From NCBI GenBank assembly GCA_031270925.1, contig JAISWY010000250.1:1-7114 (forward strand): a stretch of 7,114 nucleotides of DNA. Direction: 5' to 3'. The notes under the pieces are model-generated. The model searched no databases. It worked only from the letters and a program-made list of their open reading frames with translations, and was not told the origin of the DNA. This stretch comes from Candidatus Symbiothrix sp. GTDB lineage: Bacteria; Bacteroidota; Bacteroidia; Bacteroidales; Azobacteroidaceae. Of this stretch, positions 6,149 through 7,114 are shown piece after piece. Position numbers and translations under genes: made by a program. How positions within the stretch are numbered: the first letter of the stretch is position 1; each line of letters opens with the position of its first letter.

Positions 6149-6505
6149 AATAGTCGATCGGTCTGCCGCTTTTTCTTAAAAAGAGGAAAGTCCGGACAAC
6201 ATAGAGCGCCCTACTATCTAACGGATAGCTGTTCGCGAGGGCAGAGTTAAGTAGAAGAAAATAACCGCCGGGCTTTTTTGTCAGGTAAGGGTGAGAAGGT
6301 AAGGTAAGAGCTTACCGGTTCCGGTAGCAATATTGGAAGCCGTACAACTTAGGGGTTGCAAGATCATGTACACCGGCGCATGTAGGATGGCTCGTCCGAT
6401 GCCGGGGGGTAGATTGCTGGAGTCGGATGGCGACATTCGATCGAGATAAATGGCAGACATTCCGTTTCGGAATACAGAATCCGGCTTACAGATCGACTAT
6501 TTTTT
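6149..6505 (+). ncRNA. rnpB: RNase P RNA (bacterial type A)
   Basis: Catalytic RNA of RNase P, which trims the 5' leader from tRNA precursors together with the protein RnpA. The conserved landmarks occur in order: GAGGAAAGTCCGGAC (6183-6197, 5' strand of P4 and neighbours), AACCGCC (near 6263), GGTAAGGGTGAGAAGG and GGTAAGAGCTTACCG (about 6284-6318), AGGGGTTGCA (near 6351), GGGGGGTAGATTGCTGGAGTCGGATGGC-type P14/P15 region (about 6404-6432), AGATAAATGGC near 6445 and ACAGAATCCGGCTTA (6474-6488, 3' strand of P4). The ends pair: AATAGTCGATC (6149-6159) with GATCGACTATT (6491-6501), an 11-bp P1 stem, followed by a run of Ts to 6505 that may terminate transcription. Length of about 355 bases is normal. 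Exact ends are inferred from P1 and the promoter. Confidence 0.97.
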
Positions 6506-6534
6506 AGTGATAGAATAGATAATTTAATATTAAT

Positions 6535-7114
6535 ATGAAAAATTTAAAGCGGATTTTTATTGCTATTTGTTTGTATTTCTGTTGTTTAACTTTTATTTTT
6601 GGAAGTAGCAAAATAGATTATTTATTGTTGCAGTTGGATGATGCAATTAAAATGGAAGCCGAATACGACCGGCAAAAAGAAGAACGCATTGCCCGGTTAA
6701 AAGGACAATTGAAAGAAGCCGTTTCCGATGAGGACATCTATCATCTTTATTCTCAACTATTTGGAGAATACGAAGCTTATATTTGCGATTCGGCGATGGT
6801 GTATGTCAAACTGCATTTGCAAATGGCCGAGAAAAACCATAATACCTATTGGATCAGCGAATGTAAAATGCGTTTGGCGCGTATGTACGCCGTTTTCGCC
6901 CGCTTTTCGGACGCAGAAAAATTATTGCTTTCCATTCCTCTCTCCAATTTACCGACCGTTCCGCAATTGGCCGCTTATTACAACCGTTTGGTGGAAGTTT
7001 ATACCTATTGGAATGAAAATGCTTCCGATGAAGAAGTCGATCGCTTTATTCAACTCAAAAACAAGTATTTGGATTTGTTGCTAACTATCTTACCGAAAGA
7101 TTCTTACGATTACC
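6535..7114 (+). CDS. DUF6377-like protein with signal sequence, 3'-truncated
   Basis: From ATG at 6535 the frame stays open to the right edge (193 codons, no stop), so the C-terminus is missing. Residues 1-25 are a signal-peptide or anchor segment: MKNLKR, then a hydrophobic stretch IFIAICLYFCCLTFIF, then GSS as a possible cleavage region. Next comes a charged helical part, IDYLLLQLDDAIKMEAEYDRQKEERIARL, with a probable coiled coil, followed by alpha-helical repeats of TPR character (for example YICDSAMVYVKLHLQMAEK and ISECKMRLARMYAVFARFSDAEKLL). This order resembles, from memory, the Bacteroidetes DUF6377 family, whose full proteins are about 500-560 residues with a transmembrane helix and C-terminal DNA-binding or signalling part. 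That part is outside the window. It starts 34 bp after the predicted rnpB 3' end; no clear TAnnTTTG lies in the gap, so its promoter is not evident. The role is unknown, possibly membrane-linked regulation. Confidence 0.8.
   Translation, partial: MKNLKRIFIAICLYFCCLTFIFGSSKIDYLLLQLDDAIKMEAEYDRQKEERIARLKGQLKEAVSDEDIYHLYSQLFGEYEAYICDSAMVYVKLHLQMAEKNHNTYWISECKMRLARMYAVFARFSDAEKLLLSIPLSNLPTVPQLAAYYNRLVEVYTYWNENASDEEVDRFIQLKNKYLDLLLTILPKDSYDY

Noticed and set aside
6068..6250. 60-codon open frame on the plus strand
   Set aside because: It runs through the rnpB promoter and the conserved 5' part of RNase P RNA; it is a chance frame.

Overview
The window looks like a chromosomal segment from a member of the Bacteroidetes, probably Bacteroidales. 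Three things point there. The gene starts lack Shine-Dalgarno sequences and several sit behind the phylum's own promoter pattern (a -33 TTTG and a -7 TAnnTTTG). The small XRE regulator is of the 'FPDINPNWL..G.GPM' type common in that phylum. The last gene is the start of a DUF6377-type protein, a family I know only from Bacteroidetes. Base composition is moderate in GC in the genes and very AT-rich in the one large intergenic region.

Layout, left to right. (1) On the plus strand lies the 3' nine-tenths or so of an M3-family zinc oligopeptidase gene, whose start is outside the window. (2) An 87-bp gap holds a small GC-rich palindrome resembling a dispersed REP-like repeat. (3) radA (sms), plus strand, is complete. 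(4) Convergent to it, with only 7 bp between stop codons, is the minus-strand pair pyrK-pyrD, encoding the two subunits of NAD-linked (class 1B) dihydroorotate dehydrogenase. They overlap by 13 bp and have a promoter in front of pyrK. (5) Upstream of them on the same strand is a 165-residue XRE-like DNA-binding protein with its own near-perfect Bacteroidetes promoter. (6) About 590 bp contain no protein gene. This stretch holds at least 15 exact copies of the heptamer ATTTACA/TGTAAAT between 5583 and 6027. (7) Next comes rnpB, the RNase P RNA, on the plus strand. (8) Last is the first 193 codons of a secreted or membrane-anchored DUF6377-like protein that runs off the right edge.

Most of the window is housekeeping: peptide turnover, recombination and repair, de novo pyrimidine synthesis, tRNA processing. 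The part that is not routine is the heptamer array and its link to the XRE gene. One array palindrome (ATGTAAAT-N6-ATTTACAT, with 10-bp perfect arms) fills exactly the space between the -33 and -7 elements of the xre promoter and overlaps the -7 element, which is the expected place for an autorepression operator. The same 22-bp pattern, again with perfect arms (11 bp), occurs inside the pyrK coding sequence about 920 bp away, in a cluster of five heptamers within 69 bp. I infer that the XRE protein, or another regulator with the same site, binds both places, possibly with looping and possibly touching pyrimidine synthesis. That is a hypothesis from sequence pattern only.
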